In this document: one piece after another, positions 18,179 to 25,938 of the stretch
Layout of the letters: every line of letters begins with the position of its first letter
Position numbering within the stretch: the stretch's first letter is position 1
Program-made: the position numbers and the translations under genes
Notes under the pieces: model-generated
Database searches by the model: none
Told to the model about the DNA's origin: nothing
Seen by the model: the letters and a program-made list of their open reading frames with translations, nothing else
Assembly: GCF_024055725.1 (NCBI RefSeq)
Contig: NZ_JAMXMX010000005.1
Location: 186,001 to 250,000 of the forward strand
DNA: 64,000 nt
Source: Actinoallomurus spadix
GTDB taxonomy: Bacteria > Actinomycetota > Actinomycetes > Streptosporangiales > Streptosporangiaceae
Direction: 5' to 3'

Positions 18179-18877
18179 ATGGCGCACCGGGTGGTTCATC
18201 GGGCATTGGACGGCTACCGATTCCAGATTTCCGGCGATCATGATCTGACCCTCCCTTTCACCTCCGTGACGCGGTACGCCGTGGACGGCCGAATCCATGA
18301 GCTGACCTCCGGCGACCGCCAAGCGGCGTCCGCGTGGGCCGAGGACCTCGGCATCCGCCACTTCGACGACGAATTCTCCGTTCAAGGCGGCCGACTTCGG
18401 ACCGCTCGGGTAACCCATTATGACCAACGTGTCGGTCTGGAGGACCATCTTCTCGCCGTGATGTGGCAGGGGCGGAATTATTCGCTGTTCATCCCGATGT
18501 ACAGCGCTCAGGCCGCCGACGCCGTCCGTCTTTTCCAGCTTCTGCGGGTCACCGAGCACCAGGACGGCATCACGGTCGCCTCCCGCGATCCCAAGCGCGC
18601 GGGCATCGCCGAGCCGGCCGAGGTGGCCAAGGAGATCCCGCAGATCGGCCTGCTGGAGATCACCGCGCTGAACCGGACGACCGCTCGGAGGCTGCCGGCG
18701 TGGTCGGGCGCGCGGGTGCCGAGCGGTGAGTTGTTCCGTGACACGCTCGACGACGACTCGACGTACTTCCTGCTCGCCACGTCGTCCGCGATGGTCACCG
18801 TGCTGCCGCACGAGTCCCGCCAGGCCACGGCGGTGGCGAACCGGATCGGCGGGCTGCGCGTCGAGACCGTCGCCTGA
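18179..18877 (+). CDS. Unrecognised soluble protein, first gene of the MauE/MauD-like operon
   Basis: 232 residues, no signal peptide or membrane helix, mixed alpha/beta-looking composition. I do not recognise a family. Stretches such as YFLLATSSAMVTVLPHESRQA and LPFTSVTRYAVDGRIHELTSGDR show nothing catalytic, and it has no cysteine. The ATG follows a GGAAGGGC Shine-Dalgarno. Its stop overlaps the next gene by one base (TGATG), so it is translationally coupled to the MauE-like gene and likely belongs to the same process, perhaps as a cytosolic chaperone or partner of the Tat substrate. That role is inference only. Confidence 0.85.
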   Translation: MAHRVVHRALDGYRFQISGDHDLTLPFTSVTRYAVDGRIHELTSGDRQAASAWAEDLGIRHFDDEFSVQGGRLRTARVTHYDQRVGLEDHLLAVMWQGRNYSLFIPMYSAQAADAVRLFQLLRVTEHQDGITVASRDPKRAGIAEPAEVAKEIPQIGLLEITALNRTTARRLPAWSGARVPSGELFRDTLDDDSTYFLLATSSAMVTVLPHESRQATAVANRIGGLRVETVA

Positions 18878-19422
18878 TGGCGGCGATGCTGACCGGCGTG
18901 TCGGCCGGGACGGTCGCGCTGATCCTGCTGGCGGGCTTCGCTGGGCATCTGCTGCATCCGCGGGTCCTGCCCGCGGCGCTGACGGCGCATCGCACGGTGC
19001 CCGCGCCGTTGATCTGGCCGGTGGCCGTCGCGGTCGGTGCCCTGGAAGGCCTGCTCGGGGCGGTCACCGGCTACGCGCTGCTGGCCGATCGGCCGCACGC
19101 GCTGGCGCTGGGGGCGACCGGCAGCGCCCTGCTGTTCGCGGCCTACGCGCTGTACGGGCTGTACGTCCTGCGCACCCGGCCGAGCGTCGGAACCGTACCC
19201 TGCGGCTGCTCGGCCGACGATACCCCGATGAGCGGCTGGGTGGCCGGGCGGGCCGCGGCGCTCGCGCTGGCGTCGGTGACGGCATCGGCCGGGGCGGGTT
19301 CGGCCACCGCCTCCCGCGGTGTGCACGTCGTGATCGTGGGCCTGTCGTCCGTGGCCTTCGCGGTGCTGCTGTGGTCGCTGCCGCCGGCCATGACCGACCC
19401 CGAGAGGAGCGTCGCTCGATGA
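18877..19422 (+). CDS. MauE/DoxX-type redox-associated membrane protein
   Basis: 181 residues with four to five membrane helices (VALILLAGFAGHLL, WPVAVAVGALEGLLGAV, LLFAAYALYGLYVL, VVIVGLSSVAFAVLLW). A single Cys pair, PCGC, lies in a loop, comparable to the Cys-x-Cys loop of MauE proteins. MauE and MauD are needed in methylotrophs to form the six disulfides of the methylamine dehydrogenase small subunit. It overlaps its upstream neighbour (TGATG) and the MauD-like gene downstream (ATGA). It probably passes electrons or oxidising power across the membrane to the thioredoxin-like partner; direction is not known. Confidence 0.8.
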   Translation: MAAMLTGVSAGTVALILLAGFAGHLLHPRVLPAALTAHRTVPAPLIWPVAVAVGALEGLLGAVTGYALLADRPHALALGATGSALLFAAYALYGLYVLRTRPSVGTVPCGCSADDTPMSGWVAGRAAALALASVTASAGAGSATASRGVHVVIVGLSSVAFAVLLWSLPPAMTDPERSVAR

Positions 19423-19967
19423 GCTTCGAGACCACGGCCCTGCTGGTGACCTGGGTGGCCATCGTCCTGCTCGCCCTCGTGGTGGCCGGGCTGGTCCGGC
19501 AGGTGCACCACCTGACCAGGGCGCCGCGCACGCCCGACGTCGGCCTGACCACGGGCATGCCCGCGCCGGGCCTCGACCGGCTCGCCCCCGAGCCGGGCCG
19601 TCCGACGCTCCTGCTGTTCCTCGGCGCGGAGTGCCCCGCCTGCCACGACGTGTTCGAGGAGGCGCTGGGCCAGACCGAGGGCCCGCCGACGCGCGCGCTG
19701 TTCTTCGACGACGCCCTCGACGTCACCCCGCCGGACAACATGCTGGTCCTGGCGGATCAGGGCGATCTGTTCCAGACCTACCAGGTGCCCGCCACGCCGT
19801 ACGCCGTGCTCGTCGGCGCGGACGGGCGCATCCGGATGGCCGAGCCGGTCGGCTCGGTCCGCGCGCTGCACGCGCTCATCGTGCAGGCCGGCGGCCGGGT
19901 CGTCGACTCCCGGGAGCCCGGCGAGCCGACGTCGACGATCACCGACGCGGACACGGCGACCGTGTGA
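19419..19967 (+). CDS. MauD-like membrane-anchored thioredoxin-fold protein
   Basis: 182 residues. An N-terminal membrane anchor (LLVTWVAIVLLALVVAGLV) precedes an extracytoplasmic thioredoxin-like domain with active site CPAC (LFLGAECPACHDVFEEAL) and the cis-Pro loop VPATPYAVLVG. The architecture matches MauD/TlpA proteins, which form or correct disulfides in exported proteins. It begins within the stop of the MauE-like gene (ATGA overlap). The gene 22 bp downstream encodes a Tat-exported protein with ten cysteines, its obvious candidate substrate. Confidence 0.88.
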   Translation: MSFETTALLVTWVAIVLLALVVAGLVRQVHHLTRAPRTPDVGLTTGMPAPGLDRLAPEPGRPTLLLFLGAECPACHDVFEEALGQTEGPPTRALFFDDALDVTPPDNMLVLADQGDLFQTYQVPATPYAVLVGADGRIRMAEPVGSVRALHALIVQAGGRVVDSREPGEPTSTITDADTATV

Positions 19968-19989
19968 GAAGAGACGGGGAGGATGCCCG

Positions 19990-20541
19990 ATGCTCGAACT
20001 CGATGACATTCCCATGCTGACCGGCCCACGGCCCGAGGGGGCCCGGCGGGCCGCCCGGCGGGTCCCGCACGCGACGGCCGAGGGGGTGGCGCGCCGGTCG
20101 ATGCTGGGCGGGGCGCTGGCCGCCGGTACCACCGTCGGCCTGTCCGCGCTCGGCGTGTTCGCCCCGGCGCGCAAGGCGCTCGCGGCGGGTTACAGCCTGA
20201 CGCCGGGCTACTACGACATCTACGGCAAGTGCCCGGCGTACGCCGCGCCCTTCGACTGCTCTCCCGGGTGCGGGCCGAGCACCGTCCTGTCGAGCGCGTG
20301 CCGGACGAGCGGCAAGTACAAGGGGTACCACCGCTCCGGCGTCTCCGACCCGGGCCGCTTCAAGCTCCGGCCCAACCAGTGCTACGCGGGCAAGTACGAC
20401 GGCTGGCTCTGGGCGTACGCCCACAAGTGCGGTAAGTGCACCAAGTCGGTGACCTGGCGCTGCCACGACGGCTGGAAGAAGAGCGCGGCGGGGCACTGGT
20501 ACAAGACCGTCTGCCGGTGGGCCCTTGCCTGCGCCACGTGA
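19990..20541 (+). CDS. Tat-exported cysteine-rich protein, putative substrate of the MauE/MauD-like pair
   Basis: 183 residues. A long n-region (34 residues), twin arginines at 35-36 (ARRSMLGG), a hydrophobic stretch and ALA before AGYSL form a Tat signal, giving a mature protein of about 117 residues. The mature part has ten cysteines (81, 90, 94, 104, 131, 147, 150, 158, 175, 181) and many Tyr, Trp, Lys and Gly. The methylamine dehydrogenase light chain (MauA) is similarly sized, Cys-rich, and carries an unusually long Tat leader, but the TTQ tryptophan contexts of MauA are not seen, and no mauB or mauG is present. So this is MauA-like in logic, not proven homologous. Start chosen at ATG 19990 behind GGGGAGG; ATG 19983 is out of frame. 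Function unknown. Confidence 0.85.
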   Translation: MLELDDIPMLTGPRPEGARRAARRVPHATAEGVARRSMLGGALAAGTTVGLSALGVFAPARKALAAGYSLTPGYYDIYGKCPAYAAPFDCSPGCGPSTVLSSACRTSGKYKGYHRSGVSDPGRFKLRPNQCYAGKYDGWLWAYAHKCGKCTKSVTWRCHDGWKKSAAGHWYKTVCRWALACAT

Positions 20542-20704
20542 GACCCTGCCGGCCGGCCGCCTGCGCCGGGGGCTGACCGAGCCGCTGCTGCCGTTCGCCG
20601 TGCTGGCCCTGCTGGCCGTCGCGGCGGCGGCCGCGCAGCAGACGGTGCTGTGCTGGGCGTCGGTGGGAGCACTGGCCGGGTACTCCCTGTCCGGATCCGT
20701 TTGA
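20525..20704 (+). CDS. Possible small hydrophobic membrane protein
   Basis: An open frame from TTG 20525 (overlapping the end of the Cys-rich gene) to a stop at 20704 encodes up to 59 residues with one or two hydrophobic stretches (EPLLPFAVLALLAVAAAA, WASVGALAGYSL). Nearly every codon from 20540 on ends in G or C, as in real genes of this genome. It lacks a clear ribosome-binding site, and the natural GTG at 20538 is in another frame and ends quickly. It may be a real coupled peptide, the remnant of a larger membrane protein, or a frameshifted gene. Confidence 0.35.
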   Translation: MPAPRETLPAGRLRRGLTEPLLPFAVLALLAVAAAAAQQTVLCWASVGALAGYSLSGSV

Positions 20705-20722
20705 ACGCGTAACAGCGATTTC

Positions 20723-21277
20723 GTGCTGTTCTCGCCAGGTTGGCGGGCTCACGTACGGCAGGGCGAGGTCCTGGCCGTCTTCTCCCTCGGGCTGTTCCTC
20801 GGGGGCACGCTCAGCGCCACCGTGCTGTGGCTGCTGTCAGGGTTCGCGGCGCCGCTGCCCCGGGCCGCACGGATCGGGGCGCTCCTGGCCATCGCGGTGG
20901 CGGGTGTCGTCCGCGAGGCGGGCTGGATCCGCGTGCCACTCCCCCAGAACGCCCGGCAGATCCCCCGCGAGGTGCTGCAGTACCGGGTCCGGCGCGGTGC
21001 CCTGCAGTTCGGCTTCGAGCTGGGCACCGGCGTGCGGACGTACGTCTCGGCGAGCGCGCCGTACGTCGTCGCGCTCGGGCTCGTGCTGGCGCACCAGGGG
21101 CCGCTCGCGACGATCCTGACCGGCACCGGGTTCGGCGCCGGCCGGGCGCTCACCGCGTCCGCGCGGTACGCCAGCCGGAACGACGAGTGGGACGACCGCC
21201 GCGTCACCCGGATGCCGATCCTGACCAACGCGATCGGCGTGGCCGTCCTGCTCGCCCTGGGCCTGCTCTACCTCTGA
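20723..21277 (+). CDS. Unrecognised multi-pass membrane protein at the end of the MauE/MauD-like locus
   Basis: 184 residues starting at GTG 20723, with about four to five membrane segments (VLAVFSLGLFLGGTLSATVLWLL, IGALLAIAVAGVV, YVVALGLVLA, AIGVAVLLALGLLYL) and a basic loop (LPQNARQIPREVLQYRVRRG). I do not recognise the family; it contains no cysteine. It follows the Cys-rich Tat substrate on the same strand after a 181-bp interval that holds only a possible small ORF. By position it could belong to the same system, but it has no overlap with it. It ends 10 bp before the converging valS stop. Confidence 0.75.
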   Translation: MLFSPGWRAHVRQGEVLAVFSLGLFLGGTLSATVLWLLSGFAAPLPRAARIGALLAIAVAGVVREAGWIRVPLPQNARQIPREVLQYRVRRGALQFGFELGTGVRTYVSASAPYVVALGLVLAHQGPLATILTGTGFGAGRALTASARYASRNDEWDDRRVTRMPILTNAIGVAVLLALGLLYL

Positions 21278-21287
21278 GCCGCCGGGG

Positions 21288-23816
21288 TCAGGCCTGGGCC
21301 GCGAGGGTCACGTCGACGGTGAAGCCCTCCCCGGGTGCCGGGTCGAGCGTCAGGTCGGCGATCCGGCCGGCGGCCCGCAGGTCGGCCACGGCGAGACGGG
21401 AGACGTTCGCGCCGCTCACCACGGCCCGCTCGACGTCGGCGCGCATGGAGACCTTCGCCGTCGACTTGGCCTTACGGACCTGCCGGAGCACGTCCGCGGT
21501 GGCGGCTAGGACGGCCGCGTCACCGCCCGCCGGGGCCTCGAGGACCGGCCAGGCCGCCTGGTGCACGGAGCCGTCCCGCCACCACGACCAGACCTCTTCG
21601 GTGACGTACGGCAGGACGGGCGCGAACAAGCGCAGGACCACCGACAGCGCCTCGCGCAGCGCGGCCCGGGCCGAGAGTGCCCCCTGGCCGGGCTCGCCCT
21701 CCGGCGCGCCGTAGGCGCGGGCCTTGACCAGCTCCAGGTAGTCGTCGCACAGATCCCAGAAGAACCGCTCGGTGCGCTCCAGCGCGCGGGTGTAGTCGTA
21801 CGCCTCGAAGGCGGCCGTGGCCTCGCGGACGGTCTCGGCCAGGGCGGCCAGCATCGCCAGGTCCAGCGGCTCGGTCACCGTCGCGTCCGCCGGGACCTCG
21901 CCGAGGCCGAGCACGAACTTCGACGCGTTGAGGATCTTGATGGCCAGCCGGCGGCCGATCTTGATCTGGCCCGTGTCGAACGCCGTGTCCGTGCCGAGCC
22001 GCCCGCTGGCGGCCCAGTAGCGCACCGCGTCGGCGCCGTGCTGGACGAGGAGGTCCATCGGGGTGACGACGTTGCCCTTGGACTTGGACATCTTCTTGCG
22101 GTCCGGGTCGAGGATCCAGCCGGACAGCGCGGTGCCGGTCCAGGGCAGCGAGTCGTGCTCCAGGTGCGCCCGCACGACGGTGGAGAACAGCCAGGTGCGG
22201 ATGATGTCGTGCGCCTGGGGCCGCAGGTCGTACGGGAAGACCCGGCCGAAGAGGTCCGGGTCCCGCTCCCAGCCGCCGGCGATCTGCGGCGTCAGCGACG
22301 AGGTCGCCCAGGTGTCCATGACGTCCGGGTCGGCCATGAAACCGTGCGGCTTGCCGCGCTGGTCCTCGGTGAAGCCCGGCGGGACGTCGGAGGAGGGGTC
22401 GACGGGCAGGGCGTCCTCCGGCGGCGTGATCGGCCGGTCGTACACGGGCTCGCCGTCGGCGTCGAGGGGGTACCAGACCGGGATCGGCACGCCGAAGAAC
22501 CGCTGCCGGGAGATCAGCCAGTCGCCGGCCAACCCCTCGACCCAGTTGTCGTACCGCCCCTTCATGTACGCCGGGTGCCAGGCCAGCTCGGCGCCCCGCG
22601 CCAGCAGCCGGTCGCGCAGCTCCGGGTCGCGACCGCCGTTGCGGATGTACCACTGGCGGGTGGTGACGATCTCGAGCGGCTTGGTGCCCTTCTCGTAGAA
22701 CTTGACCGGCCGGGTGATCGGCCGCGGCTCGCCGTCGAGGTCGCCGGAGGCGCGCAGCAGCTCGACGACGCGCTCACGGGCCGCCTGGGCGGTGAGCCCG
22801 GCCAGCTCGGTGTACGGCTCCGCGGCGACGCCGGCGGGCGGCTCGGGCAGGATCCGGCCGTTCCAGTCGAGGATCGCGCGCGTCGGCAGGTCCAGCTCCC
22901 GCCACCAGATCACGTCGGTCAGGTCGCCGAACGTGCAGATCATCGCGATGCCGGAGCCCTTGTCCGGCTCGGCGAGGCGGTGCGCGACGATCGGCACCTC
23001 GACGCCGAACACCGGCGTGCGCGCCGTGGTGCCGAACAGTTCGCGGTAGCGCTCGTCGTCCGGGTGGGCCACCAGCGCCACGCAGGCGGGCAGCAGCTCC
23101 GGCCGGGTGGTCTCGATATAGATCGGGCGTCCCCCGGACCCGTGGAAGCGGATCCGGTGGAACGCGCCGGGCTGCTCGCGGTCCTCCAGCTCGGCCTGGG
23201 CGACCGCGGTGCGGAACGTCACGTCCCACAGCGTCGGCGCCTCGGAGACGTACGCCTCGCCGCGGGCCAGGTTGCGCAGGAACGCCCGCTGGGCGGCGGC
23301 GCGGGCGGGCGCGCCGATCGTCGTGTAGAGCAGGGACCAGTCCACCGACAGCCCCACGCGCCGCCAGACGTCTTCGAAGGCCTTCTCGTCGATCCGGGTC
23401 AGCCGGTCGCACAGCTCGACGAAGTTGCGCCGGGACACCGGGATCTGCCGGCCCGCCTTCTCCGGAGGTTCGAACTCCGGATCGTAGGGCAGGGACGGGT
23501 CACAGCGGACGCCGAAGTAGTTCTGCACCCGGCGCTCGGTGGGCAGGCCGTTGTCGTCCCAGCCGATCGGGTAGAAGACCTCGCGGCCGCGCATCCGCTG
23601 GAAACGGGCGATCGTGTCGGTGTGGGTGTAGGAGAAGACGTGACCGACGTGCAGGGAGCCGCTGACCGTGGGCGGCGGCGTGTCGATCGAGTAGATCTCC
23701 GAGCGCGCCTTCGACCGGTCGAAGCGGTAGGTGCCGCGCTCGTCCCAGAGTACGGCCCACTTCTCCTCGAGACCGTCGAGGGTGGGCTTCTCCGGCGGGC
23801 GCGGCTTGTCTGTCAT
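21288..23816 (-). CDS. valS: Valine--tRNA ligase
   Basis: An 842-residue class I aminoacyl-tRNA synthetase. The HIGH-type motif appears as GSLHVGH (residues about 54-60), the KMSKS loop as KKMSKSKGNVVTP, and valine-specific features include PPPTVSGSLHVGH and WDVTFRTAVAQAE in the editing region. It attaches valine to tRNA-Val. It is the compact actinobacterial/archaeal-type ValRS, with a short C-terminal region and no long coiled-coil arm. The ATG at 23816 is 118 bp from the divergent DUF4235 gene, so promoters lie in that gap; I see no T-box leader there. Confidence 0.98.
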   Translation of the reverse strand: MTDKPRPPEKPTLDGLEEKWAVLWDERGTYRFDRSKARSEIYSIDTPPPTVSGSLHVGHVFSYTHTDTIARFQRMRGREVFYPIGWDDNGLPTERRVQNYFGVRCDPSLPYDPEFEPPEKAGRQIPVSRRNFVELCDRLTRIDEKAFEDVWRRVGLSVDWSLLYTTIGAPARAAAQRAFLRNLARGEAYVSEAPTLWDVTFRTAVAQAELEDREQPGAFHRIRFHGSGGRPIYIETTRPELLPACVALVAHPDDERYRELFGTTARTPVFGVEVPIVAHRLAEPDKGSGIAMICTFGDLTDVIWWRELDLPTRAILDWNGRILPEPPAGVAAEPYTELAGLTAQAARERVVELLRASGDLDGEPRPITRPVKFYEKGTKPLEIVTTRQWYIRNGGRDPELRDRLLARGAELAWHPAYMKGRYDNWVEGLAGDWLISRQRFFGVPIPVWYPLDADGEPVYDRPITPPEDALPVDPSSDVPPGFTEDQRGKPHGFMADPDVMDTWATSSLTPQIAGGWERDPDLFGRVFPYDLRPQAHDIIRTWLFSTVVRAHLEHDSLPWTGTALSGWILDPDRKKMSKSKGNVVTPMDLLVQHGADAVRYWAASGRLGTDTAFDTGQIKIGRRLAIKILNASKFVLGLGEVPADATVTEPLDLAMLAALAETVREATAAFEAYDYTRALERTERFFWDLCDDYLELVKARAYGAPEGEPGQGALSARAALREALSVVLRLFAPVLPYVTEEVWSWWRDGSVHQAAWPVLEAPAGGDAAVLAATADVLRQVRKAKSTAKVSMRADVERAVVSGANVSRLAVADLRAAGRIADLTLDPAPGEGFTVDVTLAAQA

Positions 23817-23934
23817 GGCGCCAATGGTATTGGCGCCGACGGCGGAGTCGGTCCTCGGCAGGTGATCGCCTGTGAGAGGGTCGGATCACCAACAGAGCCG
23901 GAAACCACACTGGTAACGCGAAGAGGGAGAACGC

Positions 23935-24243
23935 ATGCCGGACAAGGGAGAGCTGGGCTGGCGGCTGGTGGCCGGCGCGGCGGCCTTCGGCGCCGGGTTC
24001 GCGGCCCGGAAGGCGATCACTTTCGGGTGGAAGCGGACCATGGGCAAGGAGCCCCCGACCAACCCGGAGTCGCCGGAGGTCGAGCTGAGGGAGGCGATCG
24101 CCTGGGCCGTCGTCGTGGGCGTCGGCATGGAGGTCGCGCGGCTGCTGGCCACCCGCGCCGCCGCGAACCGCTGGCACAAGAGCACGGGCGAGCTGCCCAC
24201 CGCGCTGCGCACGGCGGTCGACAAGGCCAAGAGCGTCGCCTGA
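23935..24243 (+). CDS. DUF4235 family small membrane protein
   Basis: 102 residues with two hydrophobic segments (WRLVAGAAAFGAGFAARKAI and REAIAWAVVVGVGMEVARLL) separated by WKRTMGKEPPTNPESP, a hallmark of DUF4235. The family is widespread in actinobacteria and of unknown function, probably a small integral membrane protein. The start is ATG after GAAGAGGGAGAAC. Divergent from valS; its 3' flank contains a tandem-repeat tract. Confidence 0.92.
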   Translation: MPDKGELGWRLVAGAAAFGAGFAARKAITFGWKRTMGKEPPTNPESPEVELREAIAWAVVVGVGMEVARLLATRAAANRWHKSTGELPTALRTAVDKAKSVA

Positions 24244-24280
24244 CCGGGGTCGTGTCCGGCGCCCCACGGACGACCCGGGG

Positions 24281-24386
24281 GCGCCGTTCTCATCCGGCGG
24301 CCCGGGGGGCGCCGTTCTCATCCGGCGGCCCGGGGGGCGCCGTTCTCATCGGGCGGCCCGGGGGGGCGCCGTTCTCATCGGGCGGG
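24281..24386. repeat. Tandem 28-29 bp minisatellite (3.75 copies)
   Basis: Four head-to-tail units start at 24281, 24309, 24337 and 24366. Each begins GCGCCGTTCTCATC and continues (C/G)GGCGGCCCGGGG; the last is truncated. Copies 1-2 have CATCC, copies 3-4 have CATCG. The tract lies in the 250-bp gap between the DUF4235 gene and the end of a converging gene. There are no spacers, so it is not a CRISPR array. Copy number is probably variable between strains. Confidence 0.92.
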
Positions 24387-24493
24387 GGCCGACCGACGGC
24401 CGACCCGGTGACGTTCGCCCGCGGACTCCCGCCCCGGAGTGAGGAGGCGGCCGCGCTGCCGGAGGACGACGACGTGAGGGACGGAGCGGCGGA

Positions 24494-25294
24494 TCAGGCC
24501 GGGTCGTCGTCGACGGCCGGGCGGGGCGCGGGGGCGCCGATCGCGCGGCGGAGGTCCTTGCGCACTGTGTCGGCCAGCCGCCTGGTGGCCGTGCGGTTGA
24601 GCGTGCCACCGGCGACGGCGCCGGTCAGGAAGGGGCCCATCGTGGTGAGGTGCCGGCCGAGCGTGCGCATCAGCCGCTTGCGCAGGCCGGTCTTGGCCGC
24701 CAGGCCGAGCGCGGCGGTGACGCTGCCGGGCTGCAGCGGGTCGAACCCCCGCTGCTGGGCCCAGAGCTGCAGGAACACCGCGCCACGGGCGGTGCCGGTG
24801 CCGGGCACCTGCACGCCGTAGACCTCGTGCAGCTCGGCGAGCAGCTTGATCTCGATCGCGGCGACCGCGACGGTCTCCGCCACGATCTGGGCGGGCGCGG
24901 ACAGCAGGAGCGGCGGCGCGACGAACTCCACCGCCGCCAGCGCGCCTCCGGCCGCGCCGACCGCGGTCGTCGCGCGCTGCGTGGAGCGCACGAGCGAGTC
25001 GGCCAGCCGCTCCCCGGTGAGCCCGTGGTGGTGGGCGCGGAGAGTTCCCAGGTCCCGTACGGGAATGCGCGGGCCGATCTCCGCGACGACGTCCGTCAGC
25101 CAGCGTCCTCGCGCGAGACCCGCGGCCCTCGCCCGGCGCGCGCTCGCCGCCAGCAGGCGGGCGAGCCGGCCGAGCAGGCGGCCGCGGGTCTCACTGTCGA
25201 TCTCATCGTCCGACAACCGGCCGATCAGCTCCGCCATCTCCTGGCCGAGCCGGTCGTCACCGTTCTCCGGGCGGGCGAGCTCTCCCTCGGACAC
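24494..25294 (-). CDS. Conserved-looking protein of unknown function with hydrophobic middle region
   Basis: 266 residues from a GTG start. The N-terminal half is charged and helical (GRLLGRLARLLAASARRARAAG, LGTLRAHHHGLTGERLADSLVR). The middle is hydrophobic (VGAAGGALAAVEFVAPPLLL, VAETVAVAAIEIKLLAELHEVYG), and the C-terminus is basic. The pattern of a Gly/Ala-rich segment followed by an acidic-basic membrane-proximal helix faintly recalls EcsC-type proteins, but I cannot confirm this. It lies 15 bp downstream of the DUF4193 gene and is probably co-transcribed with it. No catalytic motif seen. Confidence 0.8.
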   Translation of the reverse strand: MSEGELARPENGDDRLGQEMAELIGRLSDDEIDSETRGRLLGRLARLLAASARRARAAGLARGRWLTDVVAEIGPRIPVRDLGTLRAHHHGLTGERLADSLVRSTQRATTAVGAAGGALAAVEFVAPPLLLSAPAQIVAETVAVAAIEIKLLAELHEVYGVQVPGTGTARGAVFLQLWAQQRGFDPLQPGSVTAALGLAAKTGLRKRLMRTLGRHLTTMGPFLTGAVAGGTLNRTATRRLADTVRKDLRRAIGAPAPRPAVDDDPA

Positions 25295-25309
25295 GGGTGA
25301 ACCCCGGCG

Positions 25310-25606
25310 TCAGGCGGCGCACTCGCGGCAGATCAGCTGGCCGTTCTTCTCCTCCGCCAGCTGGCTGCGGTGGTGCACGAGGAAGCAACGGGCGCAGGTG
25401 AACTCGTCCGCCTGGCGCGGCAGAACGCGGAGGCTGAGCTCCTCGTTCGACAGGTCCGCGCCCGGCAGTTCGGTGACCTCACCGGCGTCCAGGTCCTCGT
25501 CGATGACACCCGTGCTCTTGTCCGCCCGGCGCGCCTGCAGCTCCTGCAGGCTGTCCTCGCTGAGGTCGTCGTCAGTCTTGCGTGGGCTGTCGTAGTCGGT
25601 GGCCAT
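25310..25606 (-). CDS. DUF4193 zinc-ribbon protein
   Basis: 98 residues: an acidic N-terminal half (TDDDLSEDSLQELQARRADK) and a C-terminal zinc ribbon with CARC and CREC knuckles about 25 residues apart (FTCARCFLVHHRSQLA ... GQLICRECAA). DUF4193 is nearly universal in actinobacteria and often sits close to dut; function is unknown, with a DksA/TraR-like or RNA-polymerase-associated role sometimes suggested. It is the first gene of a two-gene unit with the hydrophobic protein downstream. Confidence 0.93.
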   Translation of the reverse strand: MATDYDSPRKTDDDLSEDSLQELQARRADKSTGVIDEDLDAGEVTELPGADLSNEELSLRVLPRQADEFTCARCFLVHHRSQLAEEKNGQLICRECAA

Positions 25607-25938
25607 CTTCTGTCTCCATCCCCCTCGGTCCTTAGTTATGCGCCCCGTCGCGCGGGTCTAACGCTCGGGGGGCCCATCTTGTGCCCGATCCGGGCGGGAA
25701 ATTCTGTCACGGGATTTGACCCCGAACACGCAAGGCGCGTCGTATCACTCCGTGACTCCTCTCACCGCGCTCCCAAGTTGTCCGATGTGGCGCAAATCAC
25801 ACGGTGCATGGCGAAGCGGTGACCATCCTCCGCCCGAACCGGATGATGACGGCGAACGTCACAGGTAACGCGATATGGTTTCCCGCCTGTACGGACCTGG
25901 CGGGTGCACAGGATAAGGGTTGTCGGAAGGGGTCACAC
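25607..25938. other. Divergent intergenic region (332 bp)
   Basis: Lies between the divergent DUF4193 and receptor-kinase genes and must contain both promoters. It is less GC-rich than its surroundings and includes GGTAACGCGATATGG at about 25863-25877, a possible -10 area for the kinase gene. I see no RNA gene, riboswitch or strong palindrome. Confidence 0.6.

Noticed and set aside
19990-20541. True methylamine dehydrogenase light chain (MauA)
   Set aside because: TTQ tryptophan contexts are not recognisable, cysteine number and spacing differ, and mauB/mauG are absent.
23817-23934. T-box riboswitch upstream of valS
   Set aside because: Only 118 bp shared with a divergent gene; no T-box core sequence or terminator-antiterminator pair seen.
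24281-24386. Short CRISPR-like array
   Set aside because: Units are directly adjacent with no unique spacers, and no cas genes are present.
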